Source: an uncultured Clostridia bacterium (GTDB taxonomy: Bacteria > Bacillota > Clostridia > TANB77 > CAG-508). Taken from it: 39,752 nt of DNA. The position numbers and the translations under genes are program-made. The notes under the pieces were generated by a model, which saw nothing but the letters and a program-made list of their open reading frames with translations, was not told where the DNA came from and did not search any database. The stretch is from the NCBI GenBank assembly GCA_947631025.1, contig CANRKA010000008.1:1-39752 (forward strand), read 5' to 3'. The stretch's first letter is position 1. Each line of letters starts with the position of its first letter. Shown one piece after another: positions 37,701-39,752 of this stretch.

Positions 37701-39182
37701 TTATTCTTTATGACCTCCAATTTGTTTATTTCTTTCAATTGTTGTTCCACCTTCTTGTAAATTCATGCCTTTTATTATTGCGTTTTTCCCATATTTATTT
37801 TTAATTTCTAATATTGCTCTTTGCATATTTCTTTCTAATTCTTCATTTTTTCCCTTTAAATTTTCCTTTTCGTAGCTAGTAAATAAGTTAATTTGTTCAA
37901 AATTTTCTTCTCTTTTTACTACTTTATTTGCAGTAATATTTATTCTTCTTACTAATAAATCTTTATTTATAATCTTTTCATATAATTTCATAACTGATTC
38001 CATTATAATTTTAGTAGAAGATGTTCTATTTTCTAAATTTATTGTACCATGTGCATGTTTTGGTATTTTTCTTCCGTACATATCTAATGTTATTTCACCA
38101 TTGTAATTTATGTTTTTATTTTTTAAATTTTCTACATCGTAACCTATTGTTAGAACTATTTGATTTGTTACTAAATCTTTTTTTACTAAATCTAAAGTTA
38201 ATAACTCTGTCATTTCTTTTACTATTAATTTAGTTTTTTCATAATTATATGGCTTGTGTAGAACCTGCCCTGAACTAATACTATTTGTAGAAGGTTTATA
38301 TTTTTTTATATCTTCTAGAGTGCAAGGTTCCCATCCCCAGCTATGGTCTATAAGTAATTCGGCATTTATTCCAAATAATTTATATAATAGTTCTTCATTT
38401 TTTATTGATGTTGCTGCAACATCTCCCATTGTATAAATTCCATATTTTTCTAATCTTTTTTTATACCCTTTTCCAACTCTCCAAAAGTCTGTAATTGGTG
38501 TATGATTCCATAATAATTTTCTGTATGTTTTTTCATCTAAACATGCAATTCTTACACCTTTTTCATCTGGTTTAGTGTGTTTGGCTCCTATATCCATAGC
38601 AACTTTGCATAAATACAAATTTGTTCCTATACCAGCAGTTCCTGTTATTCCTGTTGTATTATAAATATCATGTATAATTTTAGTTACTAATTCTCTTGGC
38701 GACATTTTATATTTTTTTAAATAATGTGTAATATCTATAAATACCTCATCTATTGAATATACATATATATCTTCTGATGAAAAATATTTTAAATATATTT
38801 TATAAATATCTGTACTATATTTCATGTAATATGCCATACGTGGTGGTGCTACTATATAACTTAGCTCTAAATCTTTATTTTCTTTTAATTTAATATCATC
38901 ATATGAACTTCCAGTAAATGTTTTATTATGTGCTTTTAGTTTTCTTTCTATATTTATTTCTTTTACTTTTTGAATTACCTCATATAATCTTGCTCTACCT
39001 GCTATTCCGTAAGCTTTTAGTGAAGGACTAACAGCAAGGCATACAGTTTTTTCTGTTCTGCTATTATCTGCAACTACTAAATTTGTTGTAATAGGATCTA
39101 ATCCACGTTCTCTACATTCTACAGAAGCATAAAAACTTTTTAAATCTATTGCTATATAAATATTTTGATTAGTGCTTTGCAT
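37701..39182 (-). CDS. Y-family DNA polymerase (DinB/UmuC-like, UvrX type)
   Basis: IAIDLKSFYASVECRERGLDP, YSIDEVFIDIT, GTAGIGTNLYLCKVAMDIGAK. Confidence 0.95.
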   Translation of the reverse strand: MQSTNQNIYIAIDLKSFYASVECRERGLDPITTNLVVADNSRTEKTVCLAVSPSLKAYGIAGRARLYEVIQKVKEINIERKLKAHNKTFTGSSYDDIKLKENKDLELSYIVAPPRMAYYMKYSTDIYKIYLKYFSSEDIYVYSIDEVFIDITHYLKKYKMSPRELVTKIIHDIYNTTGITGTAGIGTNLYLCKVAMDIGAKHTKPDEKGVRIACLDEKTYRKLLWNHTPITDFWRVGKGYKKRLEKYGIYTMGDVAATSIKNEELLYKLFGINAELLIDHSWGWEPCTLEDIKKYKPSTNSISSGQVLHKPYNYEKTKLIVKEMTELLTLDLVKKDLVTNQIVLTIGYDVENLKNKNINYNGEITLDMYGRKIPKHAHGTINLENRTSSTKIIMESVMKLYEKIINKDLLVRRINITANKVVKREENFEQINLFTSYEKENLKGKNEELERNMQRAILEIKNKYGKNAIIKGMNLQEGGTTIERNKQIGGHKE

Positions 39183-39212
39183 AATATTTCCTCCACTTTT
39201 TAAACTAATAAT

Positions 39213-39250
39213 ATTATAGCAGATATTTAATTATTTGTAAACATTTGTTC
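39213..39250 (-). promoter_or_regulatory. Sigma-A promoter with overlapping LexA (SOS) box
   Basis: Minus strand GAACAAATGTTT overlapping -35 TTTACA, N17, TATAAT; ends about 30 bp upstream of the polymerase start. Confidence 0.75.
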
Positions 39251-39480
39251 TTGTATTTTTAGTGTTTTTATATAATTTCTAAGGTTTTACTTTTTTTTAA
39301 TAGCTTGCATTCTAAAGGGCTGATTTATAAAGATTTTTTAGTTCTATAATATTAGTTGGGGTGGTAAATGCCTAAACATTTTTTTAAATAGCATTTATCT
39401 AAACTCTTTGATAAAATTGTTTTGCAAAATAAGCAAAAAAAAAGCCACTAACCAAGCATTTTACAAGACTAATGACCTTT

Positions 39481-39557
39481 TGGAGCCACTTCTCAGATTC
39501 GAACTGAGGACCCCCGCATTACAAGTGCGGTGCTCTGGCCAACTGAGCTAAAGTGGC
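39481..39557 (-). tRNA. tRNA-Thr (anticodon TGT), CCA encoded
   Basis: GCCACTTTAGCTCAGTTGGCCAGAGCACCGCACTTGTAATGCGGGGGTCCTCAGTTCGAATCTGAGAAGTGGCTCCA. Confidence 0.95.
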
Positions 39558-39561
39558 ATTG

Positions 39562-39636
39562 TGGTGACCCGTACGGGAATCGAACCCATGTCTCCGCCGT
39601 GAAAGGGCGATGTCTTAACCGCTTGACCAACGGGCC
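39562..39636 (-). tRNA. tRNA-Glu (anticodon TTC), CCA encoded
   Basis: GGCCCGTTGGTCAAGCGGTTAAGACATCGCCCTTTCACGGCGGAGACATGGGTTCGATTCCCGTACGGGTCACCA. Confidence 0.95.
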
Positions 39637-39677
39637 TTAAATAAATGAATACTATATATTAAATATATAGTATTCAT

Positions 39678-39752
39678 TGGTGAGCTATCCGCGACTCGAA
39701 CGCGGGACAACTTGATTAAAAGTCAAGTGCTCTACCACCTGAGCTAATAGCC
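39678..39752 (-). tRNA. tRNA-Lys (anticodon TTT), missing its first base at the window edge
   Basis: (N)GGCTATTAGCTCAGGTGGTAGAGCACTTGACTTTTAATCAAGTTGTCCCGCGTTCGAGTCGCGGATAGCTCACCA. Confidence 0.93.

Noticed and set aside
39300-39480. Intergenic hairpin-like sequence upstream of the tRNA cluster
   Set aside because: Only weak imperfect pairing (GGTAAATGC/GCATTTATC) in AT-rich sequence; no terminator or promoter context clear enough to call.

Overview
AT-rich, low-GC Gram-positive (Clostridia-like) chromosomal window. All calls are by eye from the sequence and ORF track; no searches were run. Main content: (i) at the left edge, the 5' end of a minus-strand prepilin-like gene interrupted by a (CT)11 microsatellite that puts it out of frame; (ii) SpoVB-like flippase, TetR and YhgE/Pip; (iii) an HtrA protease divergent from a two-module NRPS (C-A-T-C-A-T-reductase), with a 7TM histidine kinase 6 bp downstream and then a receiver-HD-GYP regulator; (iv) housekeeping genes (tex, ABC-F, corA, prfA, Y-family polymerase, tRNAs); (v) a sortase-anchored cohesin-like protein next to a large dockerin protein with no evident enzyme domain; (vi) an HTH protein with nine near-identical 30-aa repeats; (vii) FAD/Rieske oxidoreductase, VanW-family protein, CBM25-like protein and EF-P 5-aminopentanone reductase-like SDR. 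The NRPS and the VanW gene each carry a +1 frameshift, and both junctions sit at an in-frame CGG codon that I did not find in any other confidently called CDS in the window. Leading candidates for something new are the possibly self-regulated reductive NRPS module, the phase-variable prepilin, the CGG/+1 frameshift coincidence, and the cohesin-dockerin pair.
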